64,000 nucleotides of DNA from Undaria pinnatifida (Eukaryota; Sar; Phaeophyceae; Laminariales; Alariaceae): assembly GCA_012845835.1 (NCBI GenBank), contig JABAKD010000021.1, positions 2,803,706-2,867,705 of the forward strand. Direction: 5' to 3'. This document shows, piece after piece, positions 9,949-21,800 of this stretch. The number at the start of each line of letters is the position of its first letter. Position 1 is the first letter of the stretch. The notes below the pieces were generated by a model. It made no database searches. It worked only from the letters and a program-made list of their open reading frames with translations, and was not told where the DNA came from. Position numbers and translations under genes: made by a program.

Positions 9949-10354
9949 CCTTCATGAGGATCAAACATATAACACGCGCGAACGACCTTCCGTAAATTTT
10001 GTGCAACTACCATAGTCTAAACATCGAAAAACGTCAGCTGTGAGTACAACCGATTGAATAGTTGAAACTCAACTTTGCAAGCTGCGTGGTACTTTTGTAT
10101 GTAAACCCTTGGTCGACAGTTCTCGATCAACCCACCATGCGTTGCAGTCTCGTTGCCTCCCACTTGTGAACCCGTGTAACTCTCGACCCCGACATGTAGA
10201 TTGTCGATGGTGCTGCGGCAACTCATGCTCTACGAGTGAAATAACCAGCTGATAATAATAACGTTCAGTTACTTGACCATATACGCCGGCGGCTGCCGTT
10301 TACTTTTGATATAAATATATATAAAATCATTCCTTGAATATCGAGTCATTCCTT
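9949..10354. other. Intergenic, nothing recognised
   Basis: AT-richer sequence with only short chance open frames. No repeat relationship was seen. Confidence 0.5.
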
Positions 10355-10570
10355 GGTGTCATGGACTTTGGTCAGGAGTTTTTTGTCTCGGCCTAAGTAT
10401 GCGATTCGCGGAACTGGAATTCTCGGTCGAATATGGCTTGGTTCGAGCGCCGCCTTCGGGGGGCGGCTCCAACGCCCCTCGCCCTGCCGTGTCCGTTCCG
10501 CACATCGACGTGAACGCGGACGGGTGCCGAGCAAGACGAGCGAGTGTCGAGGAGGAATTTTGGGAAAATT
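10355..10570. repeat. Dispersed repeat R220, copy 1
   Basis: It shares 'tcaggagttttttgtctcgg', 'ggaactggaattctcggtc' and 'cgccctgccgtgtccgttcc' with 34607-34795; a short piece recurs near 35488. About 215 bp, GC-rich, no coding signal. Type unknown. Confidence 0.7.
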
Positions 10571-10969
10571 GTTGAATCTTAATGACTGCAACGCCTGAAT
10601 GATTAACAAAATTGGCATCATTTCCAAACGGTACGTGATAATGTTTGGAATTTTGCGGTGGCATACTCTCGAGCGTTAGTTTCTTTGCTGTACTTTTTTA
10701 CTAGTTCATTTGGTTTCTTGCTCGGCATTTTATTGCTTTTGTTTCTGCTCGTTTTGCCAGCTGGAAATTCAATTTTTTTAGTGTGGGTTCACCTAAAACG
10801 TGACACAAGTTACCGACGATATCCAACAACTTCGCGACACAAATTACCGACCGCAAACGTTTCGTGACAAAATAACTCCCAAACCATGGAATCATGACAT
10901 TTTCACGTAACATAATCTCGAGACAAAACCAAGCAGGTAGATCCGTCTCTTCGGTCTTTGGCCCTGGCT

Positions 10970-11308
10970 TTAGCATGGCCGCTGACACTTCAGGCAGCCT
11001 CTGCTGTAGGCATGAACGAGTGCGGTTGATTCGCAGCGAACTATCCCGCTGTGCTCGCTTCTATGTGGCCATTGTCCACGCCATTTCATGTAACCTCCCT
11101 TCTGTTTTGAGCTCGTCGTCGTGCCGTCGAGGTACGAGGAAACCCTTACGTACTGGGTGAGAACAGCAGTATGTACGACGAGCATGAACGCCAACTGACG
11201 ACATTGGCAAACACACAACATCAGGTGCAGCAGCAGAAGCCGAAGGGCGAAACTTCTAGCAAATACTGCAGCAACTAGTAGCAACCAGAACCACAGCAGA
11301 TAGCTCAA
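10970..11308 (-). CDS. Unrecognised small ORF in tandem unit 1
   Basis: 112 codons starting MSYLLWFWLLLVAAV, a strongly hydrophobic N-terminus with the look of a signal peptide or membrane anchor, then a cysteine pair and a polar tail ending at a stop. The same frame is kept in the second tandem unit for its first 100 or so codons. No family recognised. It could equally be chance in a duplicated non-coding block; I place more weight on chance. Confidence 0.2.
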   Translation of the reverse strand: MSYLLWFWLLLVAAVFARSFALRLLLLHLMLCVCQCRQLAFMLVVHTAVLTQYVRVSSYLDGTTTSSKQKGGYMKWRGQWPHRSEHSGIVRCESTALVHAYSRGCLKCQRPC

Positions 11309-11350
11309 AGTGCAGTACGAGTGCAGTTGGCAAGTTTAGTCGTACACGAA

Positions 11351-11770
11351 TCACTCTGTCCAATATATAACAGAATCTCGAGACAAAACCAAGCAGGTAG
11401 AAGAGCCGTCTCTTCGGCCTTTGGCCCTGGCTTTAGCACGGCCGCTGACACTCAGCCAGCCTCTGCTGTAGGCATGAACGAGTGCGGTTGATTCGCAGCG
11501 AACTATCCCGCTGTGCTCGCTTCTATGTGGCCATTGTCCATGCCATTTCATGTAACCTCCCTTCTGTTTTGAGCTCGTCGTCGTGCCGTCGAGGTACGAT
11601 GAAACCCGTACGTACTGCGTGAGAACAGCAGTATGTACGACGAGCATTAACGCCAACTGACAACATTGGCAAACACACAACATCAGGGGCAGCAGCAGTA
11701 GCCGAAGGGCGAAACTTCTAGCACATACTGCAGCAACTAGTAGCAACCAGAACCACAGCAGATAGCTCAA
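11351..11770 (-). CDS. Unrecognised small ORF in tandem unit 2
   Basis: 139 codons with the same hydrophobic start (MSYLLWFWLLLVAAVC) and the same body as the copy in unit 1, diverging near the C-terminus where an indel changes the frame. The stretches around SSYLDGTTTSSKQKGGYMKW are identical in both units. No known domain. Confidence 0.22.
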   Translation of the reverse strand: MSYLLWFWLLLVAAVCARSFALRLLLLPLMLCVCQCCQLALMLVVHTAVLTQYVRVSSYLDGTTTSSKQKGGYMKWHGQWPHRSEHSGIVRCESTALVHAYSRGWLSVSGRAKARAKGRRDGSSTCLVLSRDSVIYWTE

Positions 11771-11834
11771 AGTGCAGTACGAGTGCCGTTGGCAAGTTTA
11801 GTCGTACACGCATCATTTTGTCCAATATATAACA

Positions 11835-13164
11835 ACCGTTTTATGTTCTTACGTATTGAAAGAGAAACAAATATATTACATTTCCTGTAAGAATGATACG
11901 TCGTACGAGCGGACGTTCTGATTCTGGTGTTTTGCTGCCGTGAGACCATGGAGCACACCGCATGTTTTACCCAAACAAGAGCCAACAAGAGGCAGCGCAC
12001 AGGGGCCCCCAACACAGAGACACGTGGCAACCACAGCCAGCTGTCGATCGCGTAATTCGCCGGTAGTCCGTGCTTCGGTGGGTGTATCGGAAGTCGTTCG
12101 TAGTACTGCTGTAGATCGTCGAAAAACCACGTGGCATCGTTCTGGTGGCAGACTCGCCAGTAGATCCCCCAAAATTTATTTACCTTTTCTTTTTCTTGGC
12201 CCCATGCACCCATTTTCTTTCCTTTCTATTCTTTGTTTGTTCCTTTTTGCCAATTGACTTGCGTCTGTTGTGCGTATGCGTAGTGATAGATACCACGTGT
12301 AAAGTATGCGTGGTAGTCTTTCTTGGGTGGCAAGCGGTATAGTCGGTTTTTCCAGGCGCGAGTAATGAGACGTATGCACCAGCATGGACCTGGCACATCG
12401 TAGACTGACTCCCGATTTCACTTTTATATGTTTCTGGTGGAGGCATGAATTGCGTCAGCTGCGATTCATGCGTGTACCACCTTTGGTTTGTGTTTTTCCC
12501 CTGGGTTATTCCTCAGCTCCAGAGTGACTAGAGCCTGTCCTGTGACCACGGACTTGATTATGCGAGTTAATGTGAGAACGACAACAACAACAACGACAAC
12601 AACGGAAATATTGCCTGTTTCTTGACCTTTCAGCTGCTTCCTGCAAATTTGGTTTTTCTGCCAACACGATTTTGAACCTTTTCGCGATTTTTCTTCCTTT
12701 TTGTCTAGTAAGTTGAACCTCCTACCATTTGCCGCTAATGTGCCGCCTGTGCATTAGTTGCGGAACGGTCCAGCTTTAGCTTTTCTTTGATTCGCACCAT
12801 TTGTTTTGTACTTGAAGAAGCTTCATCGGCTGAGATCTGGGCTTGGCTCATCAGCTCGACACCGCCCAGCACCCCATCGCAGCGCTATAGCTTACAGCAA
12901 CGAAGCGCCGTGCAGTGCCCTGCGATGCCCTGCGGCTCAGCTCAGCAGCGCACCGCTAGCTCAGCAGAGCGAAGCGCTATGCTTTGCCGTGCTCTGCCGT
13001 CGCGGTCGTTCGCAATTCATGATATCTAAAACTCCGCGTACGCTAATATTTAAGTATTTGGCGCTTTATTCTATACATATCGCGTCAACCATCGTAACAT
13101 CATACAATATGGGGGAGGGAATGTAATATCTATGCAAATATCCTGTTTTGTTTTAATCAATTGT
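11835..13164. other. Intergenic, no confident gene
   Basis: A minus-strand open frame of 148 codons (11767-12213) contains a normal-complexity stretch (DDLQQYYERLPIHPPKHGLP) but has no recognised domain and no clear splice sites. A short CAA/GAC-rich run lies at 12575-12605. The T-rich stretch 12175-12260 has no coding signal. Confidence 0.4.
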
Positions 13165-13517
13165 CAGCCGGCCGCCCAGGTGGTCTATTAATAATAGTGG
13201 TTTTACCCTCGAATACTACCAACGTTTGGTTGTCCTTGAGTTCGACACCCACCACGATGAGATTTGACTTTATTTGCAAAAATGCAAAAAAAAAAAACAG
13301 GGATCAACTAACTGCTGAGAGCGCCTAGCAGCGTGGGTTGGTTCGACGCGAGTCGACGAGGGAAGAAATGCTGGATTCTCCTCGCGGTAAAAATGAAAGC
13401 ACGTGCCGAAGTGGGGAGGGAGGAGGAGGGCCCGCTATGTGACCCCGGATCTGAGTTACTACTGGGAGGGAGCGCGAGAGTGGTGCGGGGATAATACATG
13501 GGATGAAGAAAAAAAAA
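13165..13517 (+). mobile_element. SINE-B copy 1, tRNA-derived
   Basis: The head contains an A-box-like GTGGTCTATTAATAATAGTGG and a B-box-like GAGTTCGACACCC. The body ('agcagcgtgggttggt', 'gacgagggaagaaatgct', 'gaccccggatctgagtta') matches 36561-36921 and the split copy at 61400-61860. It ends in an A-rich tail (13507-13516). Different body from SINE-A. Confidence 0.75.
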
Positions 13518-14229
13518 TGTTGCAAAGGTATATTATTATTGCTACCAGTAAATAATACAGTAATAGTATGTCAAGTCTCTAGGAAATACGCACGGCACTG
13601 TCAGCAGTCGTCATGGTAGAGACACTCCGGATATTATGCATTGAGGGGACGCGTCCGATTTCGACAACGTGAAAGCCCCCACGAAGAAAAGACAGCAGAC
13701 ACACATATCCCGCCTTCTCGAGAAAAAACAGAGAAGAAGCGCTACGCCAACCTCCCGTACGAGCAAAGCCATCCCCGCACCAATCTTAGACAACGCCGCC
13801 TCAACGAGAGATGGCCCTCCTCTTCTACGTTTTCCTCCTCGCCCGCGACCACGCAGACCAATCAATGCGACAGCCTTCACGTAACAAACAAAGCAATCTT
13901 CTTCCAAAACCTCGCCGGCTGACATGTCCTCATGTCGACGTTTGATGCAAACCGACTTTGCATCCTGTCGACTTCGAACCTCCATTGCCACGGGGACAGC
14001 AGTGCAGTCTCTGCATTAATGCCAAGGCCTCTTTTGTTTCGCGTAGAGGCGACGCAGGTTCTCAATTATAATACTCTTTTCGGTGTTTTTGTTTGACAGA
14101 CGCCAACTTTTACTTGACGGCGCATTTAACATAGTTTGTTTCGCCTATCCTTGCCTTCTTTGTTGTATAATTGTAATATTACGTTTTTTCTTTTGTCAAA
14201 TCATGACTTTCATAATCCCATGTTCGTAT
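13518..14229. other. Intergenic, nothing recognised
   Basis: Overlapping open frames on both strands around 13611-13991 mirror each other and have no recognisable domain. The stretch from 14060 on is AT-rich. Confidence 0.45.
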
Positions 14230-14360
14230 TAAACTCTTGGCATTACTTTAAAGTTCAATGCATGCCAAATCGGACAGCTACACCTTAAGTTGTCGAAGTG
14301 CTGCCCTGCCCTAGCCGAAGATCGCCGGCGCCCATGCGGAGCCCTTGTATCAGATATAAA
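14230..14360. repeat. Dispersed duplication paired with 37265-37440
   Basis: It shares 'aactcttggcattac', 'gaagtgctgccctgccctagcc' in part, and 'cccatgcggagccc' with the later locus. The copy here lies just upstream of the NOP53 promoter region. Confidence 0.6.
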
Positions 14361-14379
14361 GGAGCCTTGAGACGAGCGT

Positions 14380-14545
14380 GCATCTCTTCCCTTGCTCTCG
14401 AAGATGCACTTCTAGCCAAGAATTATTAATTTGTCCTAGAAGCATAGCGAGAGACAACAAGCACCATATGGACCGCAAGAGGAGGCCGCCCGCGAGGGCG
14501 CGAGAAAGCTCGTCGGGGAGAGGTACGTATAGCGAGATTGTCATG
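14380..14545 (+). pseudogene. Decayed upstream copy of NOP53 exon 1 and its leader
   Basis: A leader with 'cctagaagca...gcgagagacaac...agcaccat' is followed by ATG (14468) and MDRKRRPPARARE, matching the true start MGRKRRLPARARE at 14864. The copy then shifts frame (ESSSGRG instead of EKLVGEE) and loses the rest of the exon. It is about 395 bp upstream of the real exon. It could serve as an alternative upstream start, but the frameshift argues for a relic. Confidence 0.78.
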
Positions 14546-14863
14546 GCGACGAAACGGCGAATCTGAAAATTGCAAAAAAACGGTTTCGTGCCTATGCATG
14601 CCGCCCATGTATATGGAAACCCCTCTTTCCGCATTTTGGCCGACCAGTAGTACGTTGCAGCGTTGCAGCCTCGCCGCCTCCCACTCGTAGCTCTGGGCCC
14701 TGACACAACGCAAATCTACCGAGTACCCCCTGCTAGAGATAAAGGATCTTGAGGCCGGCCTGTGCATCCCGTTTTGAGAGTATAGGGCTAGCTAAACAGG
14801 TTACTTTTGCGAGGTGTTTTTTCCTAGAACAGAAGCGGAGCAAGGGACACAGCACACAGCACC

Positions 14864-15005
14864 ATGGGACGCAAGCGCAGGCTGCCCGCGAGGGCACGGG
14901 AGAAGCTCGTAGGCGAGGAAGTGGCGACGGCGATGGAGGTCGACCAGAAGGAGAGCGTGTTGCAGGCCAAGCCGGACGATGCTCTCTTTGTCGTGGACGC
15001 TGTAG
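14864..15005 (+). CDS. NOP53: NOP53 exon 1
   Basis: ATG in the context ACCATGG. 47 codons plus one base, donor GTGAGG. It carries the basic N-terminus and the arch-interacting motif LFVVD at residues 41-45, the site that in yeast Nop53 (LFHVD) docks on Mtr4. Confidence 0.92.
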
Positions 15006-15791
15006 GTGAGGGAGAGAGCAAGAGGTTGAGGTGGGGTTGGCAAGGGGTGGTTGTTCGACCTCTCATGACCACCACATCTGTTGTTTGTTGTTTGGTACTT
15101 GCTACGAGAGCATTTGATGGGTGCCTCATGAAACCGCTGACCACATTTGAGATGGACTCGTGGCTAGTCGAACCGAGTGCCCTGTTCTAGGCGCCAAACG
15201 AGGGTCTCTTGTAAGCACTAGCTCCTGGTGGAATGCTCGCCGAAGGGTCGGTGTTCGGCTGAAGTGCATCATGCACCATACGAAGTTCGCACTCTAATTA
15301 CGCCGCATTTTTCTATTGTCGCAACACAAAACCAACACCCAGCACTGGGTAACTCAGCGGGCATTGCTGTGGACAGTCACGTAGACCACTACCTTACCCA
15401 GCACTGGGTAACTCAGCGGGCATTGCTGTGGACAGTCACGTAGACCACTACCTTGCTCTCGGCATCACACGCACCAGTATAGCATACTACAAGTGCACCT
15501 GCAGCATGTCGGCACACATCAGTGGTGCTCTTGAAGCAATACAGCAGTCGTAGACCAGCAGCACAAGTCAGTACGTGGGTGCTCGAGGTAGGAGGACGCC
15601 TGGGAGTGCTCGGTGAAAGCACGAGCATCCCAATAGCGAAAGGTATGCCGTTGTTTTTTGTAGCTCCGACAGTCGCCTTATCATTCCAGTACGTCCTGCA
15701 AAGCTGCGAGTGTCTCATAGCAATGGTCGATAGGTGACATGCTCGGTGCAAGCGTAGGTTCGCACTCAGAAGTCTGGCCGACAGCTGCGTG

Positions 15792-15839
<48 letters not shown>

Positions 15840-18800
15840 TGCTGCTGTTGCTGCTGTTGCTGCTGCTTCTGCTGCTTCAATTTCTGCTGCTGTTGCCGCT
15901 GTTTCTGCTGTTGCGATTTGATTTGACAGCACCCTTGACCCCAACCCCGTGTATCCCCACCCCATCCCCATCCCCATCCCCCCGCACCACCTCTACCACA
16001 ATCTCCATATCTACCCCCCCTCACACCCGCACCTATACCAACGCCCACCCACCACCCCCGACCCCTGCAACCCTCCTTACCCCCACCACCCTACTCCATC
16101 CCACCCCTAACCCCTCCCCTGCCATGTCCCCATCTCTATCCACCCCCACCCCGTCCCTACCCCCACTCCTACCCACCCCTACCCCCACTCCTACCCACCC
16201 CTACCCACCCCCACCCCTAACCACCCCCACCCTACCCCGACATCTCCACCAACTCCCGTCCCCACCCATACCTCAACCCCCACATGTACCCCAGCTCCCA
16301 CCCCCACCCCAACCCTAACCCAGCTACTGTACCTCTGCAGTATGCGACACCAGTTAAGAATTTTACTTATGGCCTGGCTGGAATTCTTATGTTGACCTCT
16401 TTACAACTGGAAACCAGTTTTGGGGGACAAAATTACTTGGATTTAGTATAGAGCGGGATTCGGGGGTTCTAAAGGGGCAGGGTGTGCCCAACAATATGTT
16501 CAGCACAAGAGAAGCCATTTTCTTATTTTCGTCTAAAAATCTACTCACAGCCTGGAATTCTCAACTACGAAGCGTTCTTAATCACGTGTTGTCGCGTGCT
16601 GTGCCCCAACCCCAACCCCCAACCCATCCCTACCCCGACCCTCCACCCTAACCCCCAACCTGTTCCCGTCCCTTACCCCCTCCCAAAGCGTGCCCCTGCC
16701 GCCCTCCGATGAGTACACGATGGTTGCACGACGGCTTTATTGCGCCGCATAGACGTCGGTTTGATGGTGTTGCACGATGCAATGTTGTCAGGGTCTGGCC
16801 GAAAGCGGCACAAGCTGCAGAAGGAAAGCCAGGGCGGCCAAGTCTGTCTATACATGGTTTAGAACGATGCAGATATGTATGTTACCTGTGTGTGGCTGCG
16901 CCCGGCACAACTCGTGCTATATTCCGTGCAGCCTGAGCCAAACGCGGTGAAGCTTTTGACGCGTGCGTGGTACGATAGAGGTATGCTATTTTTTTAGCGT
17001 TTTTGTTTTTTGTTAATGAAGGAGCTCCTTAGCCCAAAATCGTCGGGACATTTTTCTTGTGTTGCAGTACCAGGTACATTTTTTTGCTGTATGTTTAGGC
17101 CATGGATTTGCTCTTGGGGTGGCGCTTTCGGTGTTAGGTAAAAAAAAAACGGTTTGTGGGCGATGTACAGAGCTCCCCAGGAAAAAATTTGGTACACCTC
17201 TATCGTAACGTGTATCTTCAACTTCAACCATTGAACTTCAGCGCATGTGCGAAGCGTAGTGTCTTGACACCTTTTGCCCCGTCAATCGTCGTTGTTTCTT
17301 GTGGGGGTGACCAGGGTCTGGACGAAAGCGACGCAAGCTGCAGAAGGAAGCCAAGGCGGCGAAGTTCATCTCTAAGAACGAGAAGAAGCTCGTTGTGCAC
17401 AAGTACCTCGGGAAGGTGAAATACTACTCCTTGTGTCCTTGTTACTTGTATATACGGTGGTGTTCATTGCTAGGTATGGGTTTTTTACTGTTTGGAGCTT
17501 TACCACTGGACACCCGGTGTGGGGGAAATATGACTCGAATCAGCACATCTAGGGAGGCGTTTTGGGACTCTAAAGGGGTTGAGGCATGTGCGACGAGAGA
17601 GGTAGCGTTTTTTTCGCTTTGAGCGACGAGAGAGGTAGCGTTTTTTTCGCTTTTTTTTTCTGAATTGTGGGCCTCGTTAGAACCCGAATTGTCGGAAGAT
17701 CGCTTTTTTTTTTTCAATATGATTTGTGTTCGTGTGCCTAGGCCGTGGGGTTATTGCATTGGATTGCACTTCCTTTCCCCCCAAAATGAGCTTTTTGGGT
17801 GGGGTGAGGGGGTCATGTTATGGTGTTACCCTGGGAGCCTAACAAGGATACGGAAACGATATAAAAGGGTTTCACATGCCGTTTGAGGCATGTGCGTACA
17901 AGAAAAAGGGAATGAAGCATTTGCTGCATGGATTTGCAGATTTGCAGGTTTGCAGATTTGCAATTTGCCATTTGCATTTGCACGCGTTAAGCGTTCGGTT
18001 CCGTCCGTGGCTAGCGAGTGGGATTAATTAACACTAGAGCTTCTCTACTACAAGCGTGTGACCTACGTGGAACCTGCCCATTAACAGTAGAGACACCTGC
18101 AAGGGGGGGGGGGGGGGGGGGGCTGTGTCCGTAACAACCCCTGTTCTTGCAATGCGCATGTGAGGAGGGAGCACCAGAAACACATTTTTGCGCCTCTACC
18201 GCGAGTTGTGTCCTTGCTCGGTACGACTCTAGTGTAAGGGTCGTTAGTGGATTCGTTTTGGGCGCTTTTGAGCTAATCTTTGTCGGCGGTATCATATCGG
18301 ACATACCGAAACGGCGCATGCCAAGATATACACGTCCAGATAGCCCTTTTTGGCCATTTGTTTTCTGCTCATTGACGGGGCTCCTTCCTTAACCCGTTTC
18401 TAACCCCTATGATAGCATGATTCCAGAATAACTCCAAGTGTTTTGGATAAGTGTATGAAATGTAGCACTGTTTGGCCATTTTTTTTCAGGGCTTTTCACG
18501 GGTCATGACCCGACCCGCGGGTCGGGTCAAGGGGGTTTCAAAATCTCGCGGGTCGGGTCGGGTCGGTTCGGGTCGGGTCAAAACATTTTAAAACCTCACG
18601 GGCCGGGTCGGGTCGGGTCAATATAGGCTTCAAAATCTCGCGGGTCGGGTCGGGTCGGGTCGGGTCAAAAGGCTTCAAAATCTCGCGGGTCGGGTCGGGT
18701 CAGGTCGGGTCGGGTCAAGAGGTTTTCAAAATCTCGCGGGTCGGGTCTGGTCATGACCCGCGAGATACGGTTCACTCGCGAGTCAAGCCATCATGAACCG

Positions 18801-21800
18801 TGAGTTGTTTTCGACTGACCCGCGGATCTGGCCCGCGGATCCGTCATTTTCAAACTTATGGCAGCTGAGGGCCATTGCCGTGCAGGCGCCCCGCGGGTCC
18901 GACCCGCGGATCCGTAACTAAAATACAAAGCTTTCCGCTTCTTCCCTCTCTCGTGCCGATGCTCCGATCATATGTCATCACAGCGTGCAGAACAATCATC
19001 AGGCAGTACCCCTAGCTACGCGTATCAAGGCATACAACAGTGTGACGCGAATCTCGTACCGGCTGAAGCCGTAACAGCAGTAGGAGTATTACGGCCATAC
19101 CAGTACGAAATGTGACCAAACGTAAAAAGGCGAGGAAGGGCAGTCGTCGTCGAAGCAGCAGCAGCAGCAGCAGCAGCAGCACGTGCAGCAGCAAGCACCA
19201 GCAGTAGACCCCGGCTTCTCGCGGGTCGCAGCCCCTGCTGTGACAGACCCACCGCCCCAGTTGTGGGCTTGCTGCCGGAGGCGGCTCAGCTAGGCTGCTT
19301 GCGGGGGCTGGAGACTGCACAGATAGAAGATAGATACAGCAGTAGTAGTAGCTAGCTCGAGAATTATCATATCAGTACGAAATGTGACCAAACGTAGAAA
19401 AGCAAGAAGAACAGTCGTCGTCGAAGCAGCAGCAGCATCAGCAGCACAGCTGCAGCATCACCCTGGCAGCAGCAAGTACCAGCAGCAAAGAATTATCATA
19501 TCAGTACGAAATGTGACCAAACGTAAAAATGCAAGAACAGTCGTCGTCGAAGCAGCAGCAGCATCAGCAGCACAGCTGCAGCATCACCCTGGCAACAGCA
19601 AGTACCAGCAGCAGACAACGCATCCTCGCGGATCGCAGCCCCTGCTGACAGATCCACCGCCCCAGTTGTGGGTTTGCTGCCGGAGGCGGCTCAGCTAGGC
19701 TGCTTGCCGGGGCCGGAGACTGCACATATAACTAGATCGCTCGTCGGGTCGCTCGTCGGGTCGACCCGGTGGTCTAGCGGTACGGGCATGCCCATGCATT
19801 TGGGTTGCGGTTTCTTTCCCATTTTTCGCGCGCACGCCACATGATATAATCATCAGCTGCAAACAATGTGCCGGTAAAAAAACCAGAGAGCACGACATAC
19901 TGGGAAAAGTACGAGGGACCAAAAGGACCAACCAACCGACCGTGGTATACATGCTTTGACCCGTGACTTTTCCACTTTGACCCGTGAGAAATGTCACGGG
20001 TCAAGTTAACGTGACCCGCATGAAACCCGCATCTCGCGGGTCACCCGAATTGTGGCGGATCGGGCCGTGTCGGGTCAGGAGGATATCAAAATCTTGCGGG
20101 TCAGGTCGGGTCGGGTCAAGACGTCTCGAAATTCACGGGTCGGGTCGGATCAGCTGACCCGACCCGACCCGTGAAAAGCCCTGTTTTTGTTCTGTTTGAA
20201 GACGCGGCTCCTGAATTAACCCGCTTCTAACCCCTAAAATTATCCCAGTCTGACACCAAGTGTTTTGGATGTAGCACTTTTTGGCCTTTTTTTCTTTTTA
20301 ATGACGGGCCTCCTTACTTAACCCGTTTGTAACCGCTAAAATGATCCCAGTCCAACTCCAGGTGTTTTGGACGTAGCACTTTTTTGGCAATTTTTTTTTC
20401 CTGTTTAATGACGCGGCTCCTGAACCAACCCGTCTGTAACCCCCTAAAATGATCCAGGTCTAACTCCAAGTGTCTTGTCCCCGTGTCAGGACCAGGTGCT
20501 TAAAGGGCTAACCCAACATAGTCAGAAAAATCCTTTCTTATTTTAGTTGTGTCATGTGGCATTTTTTTTTTTTTTTTTTTCACACTGGTACTTTCCAGCT
20601 TCTGGACAAGCCGTGGTCACAGGTGTCGTCCGTCCTTCCCCTCCCGGTTCTTGCCTTCTTTATCGCGCATAGGGTTCAGCAATCCCACTGCTCGTCGATT
20701 TTTCATCGAGTGTTGCTAACTCACGCGCTCGCGCTTTCCGCAAGTCAATTTGTGCACAACAAAAATTATCCACGAATTTATACGAGTATGCAGTGGGGAG
20801 GATTCGAACTCACGAAACTGACCTATACCAGGCTCGAGGATAACCTGATACACGCCACCGGGGCGACCGGCCAGCATTACCAGCCCTTCAGTGCCGCGGT
20901 GATAGTCCCCCACAGGCACGCGCTACGATAGAGAGGTATACCTTTTTTTGGCGAAAACACTTTTTCTGAATGACCGGGCTCTCCTTGACACAAGAATACT
21001 ATCGTCGGGAAAAATCGGTCATTATTTTGTGTGGTTCTCGTTTGTATCGTACCTAGGCCATGGTGGATTTTTTTCATCCGGTCCTGGGTTTCATTTTTTT
21101 CTCCGAATCAGCTTTTTGGGAGGGACATGTATTAAGCTCCTAAATTGAGGAACCCCAGAAAAAACCTGGTGCACCTCTGTCGTAGCACGCGTCCACAGCA
21201 TGCTTCGGCCAACAAGGCCAGCACGCGACGTGGGGTCTGCCGCTTCTACGAGAGCGGTGGGGGCCAAGCGGTGACGGGGCAGACCTGCGCCAATGCGTCC
21301 GACCTGCTGTTATCACCGGCGTGGCTCCAAGTGGAGTGGAACCATAGACAAGGGTGTACTTCGGATATTTTTTAGCATACTATTAATAGTTGTACAGCAG
21401 CATTGCTTTCCTTTTTCTACCCCAAAAAAAACATCCGTCTTTTTATTTTTTGAAAATGTTCCTCCAAGAAGTTGGGTTTCAGTTCGAAAGGCGTTCATCG
21501 TATTGCTTGTAGTACAGATGGGATTTGACAAGAAGAAAAAAGAAAACGTTGTACAGCGTTTTGTGTGCTTTGTCTACTACGAGAGCTATCCAGCGATAAT
21601 TGTTAGAAACGTCGCACCAAAACTTCGTGTTCGTTCGTACGGCGGTGTTCACCTCTCGAAGAACGAGAGGAAGCTCGTCGTGCATAAGTGCCTCTGAAAG
21701 AACGCTAGAACCCTTCGCTGGTCTCGCCCACGAGATACGCGCGATGGCTTGCAGACGCTCACTGCTGTAAGGCAGAACTATTTCGACTTGACTGTTCCTC

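Larger units (their letters stand above)
10917..11834. repeat. 460-bp tandem duplication, two units
   Basis: Unit 1 is 10917-11376 and unit 2 is 11377-11834, about 95% alike by eye; both start CTCGAGACAAAACCAAGCAG and end CCAATATATAACA. Each unit carries an open frame on the minus strand, listed separately. The similarity of the units suggests a fairly recent duplication. Confidence 0.88.
15006..17314 (+). other. NOP53 intron 1
   Basis: 2.3 kb starting GTGAGG and ending GGTGACCAG. It contains a 59-bp tandem duplication, a CTG microsatellite, a long C-rich stretch with CCCCTAACC-like words, a relic of exon 2 and one MITE-1. Confidence 0.85.
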
